Assembly (NCBI GenBank): GCA_032353305.1
Contig: JAUCNG010393366.1
Location: 1 to 16,780 of the forward strand
Reading direction: 5' to 3'
Length of the DNA stretch: 16,780 bases
Source: Cephalothrix spiralis
Lineage: Eukaryota; Nemertea; Palaeonemertea; Archinemertea; Cephalotrichidae
Numbering within the stretch: position 1 is the stretch's first letter; every line of letters starts with the position of its first letter. The position numbers and the translations under genes are program-made. Positions 16,187 through 16,780 of the stretch are shown piece by piece. Below the pieces are notes generated by a model, which worked only from the letters and a program-made list of their open reading frames with translations, was not told the origin of the DNA and made no database searches.

Positions 16187-16310
16187 TCTCATTACAACAA
16201 AGTGGTCGCATGATTCTATACAAAAGTGACGTGACTTGCAATTTTGCTCTCAAACTTTAGTACATGTATGTAAATAGATTGGGGGAATCGAGACTAGCTC
16301 TAAGATAGCT

Positions 16311-16581
16311 TCAGGGTACATATTGCTTTCAAATCTATGATAAGAAGGGAGAAGATTTTGATATCATACGTTGAAAATTGAGCCGCGACTGAGGGTTTGA
16401 AAATTTGTACATGTTAGATTGGAAAATACCTAATAATTAGAGAGAAAAAAGACAGTTCCTGCTCATTAGCGTTAATTATGACTATTTGTGTTCAGGGTAC
16501 ATACGGAATCGTGTTCTTGATATTTCAAGGAACATTGATACCAAGATCTTTGACGTAACGTGAAAATTGAGCCGCGACTGG
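16311..16581. repeat. Diverged direct duplication
   Basis: TTCAGGGTACATA at 16311-16323 recurs at 16492-16504, and GTGAAAATTGAGCCGCGACTG-like blocks at about 16372-16392 and 16560-16580 keep the same order. Middle parts are diverged. Spacing is about 180 bases. Confidence 0.6.
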
Positions 16582-16720
16582 GGAAAATGTGAAGGGAGAC
16601 AGGCCAAATTTGGATTCTGTCTGCACTTTTTGGCCGTTTTAGGATTTGAGAATTTGGAAGATTTGATCACTAGACCCTTAATAATCAACATTGCATAAGA
16701 AGGTCACATATATAATAGTG

Positions 16721-16768
16721 ATCATTGATAAAGGGCTCAATGACGAAATACGTTCGAAGCCCCTTAGT
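16721..16768 (+). repeat. Hammerhead-like repeat, possible third copy
   Basis: CATTGATAAAGG and TGACGAAATA recur in the same order and spacing as at 5311-5340. The expected stem II does not pair here, so if related it is decayed. The right end may be cut by the window. Confidence 0.35.
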
Positions 16769-16780
16769 CTCCTTGATGTG

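Larger units (their letters stand above)
15998..16780 (-). other. Upstream intron or flank of the LRR-RRM gene
   Basis: The acceptor at 15998-16000 shows the gene continues to the right. I found no exon here. The stretch holds a minisatellite-like run (16061-16186), two diverged direct repeats (about 16311-16392 and 16492-16581) and a hammerhead-like fragment at the edge. Confidence 0.65.

Overview
The window looks like AT-rich nuclear DNA of a marine invertebrate animal. It carries one long split gene on the minus strand with GT-AG introns, and its introns are packed with tRNA-derived SINEs, fold-back/MITE-like elements and minisatellites. The octamer TACATGTA, which I recall as common in several marine invertebrate genomes, occurs ten times. 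I cannot name the species; mollusc, cephalochordate and sponge are all possible. Nothing here looks prokaryotic: there are no operons, no ribosome-binding sites and no long uninterrupted ORFs.

The gene can be assembled by hand from 13 exons (transcript order 15997 down to 2328). Every junction has AC/CT on the + strand (GT/AG on the transcript), and every splice phase matches the next. The exons sum to 2151 bases, an open frame of 716 codons plus TAA. The 5' end is missing: no start exon or promoter is visible between 15998 and 16780. The product starts with about 500 residues of ribonuclease-inhibitor-like leucine-rich repeats (LRRs), followed by an acidic helix-rich linker. It ends in a C-terminal RNA recognition motif (RRM) with RNP2-like (IYISGLP) and RNP1-like (TGFAWVLM) strands. 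I do not recognise a characterised family with this order (LRR first, RRM last). The best-known LRR plus RRM protein, the NXF1/TAP mRNA export factor, has the reverse order.

Region by region: 1-2327 is downstream non-coding DNA with a 31-bp tandem repeat at the left edge and two fold-back elements. From 2328 to 15997 the 13 exons alternate with introns holding a large palindrome (4088-4452), hammerhead-like repeats (5301-5358 and 5603-5660), a nested transposon cluster (8243-8843), several MITEs and three or four tRNA-related SINEs. From 15998 to 16780 there is upstream intron or flank with degenerate repeats and a possible third hammerhead-like copy at the right edge.

The points I rank highest are the LRR-to-RRM architecture, a terminal stop codon that overlaps a perfect GTAAGT donor, the hammerhead-ribozyme-like repeat with a U-A swap at the core C3-G8 pair, and a minisatellite motif carried inside a fold-back element and found again 7.5 kb away. 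All repeat and domain assignments were made by eye, without database comparison.
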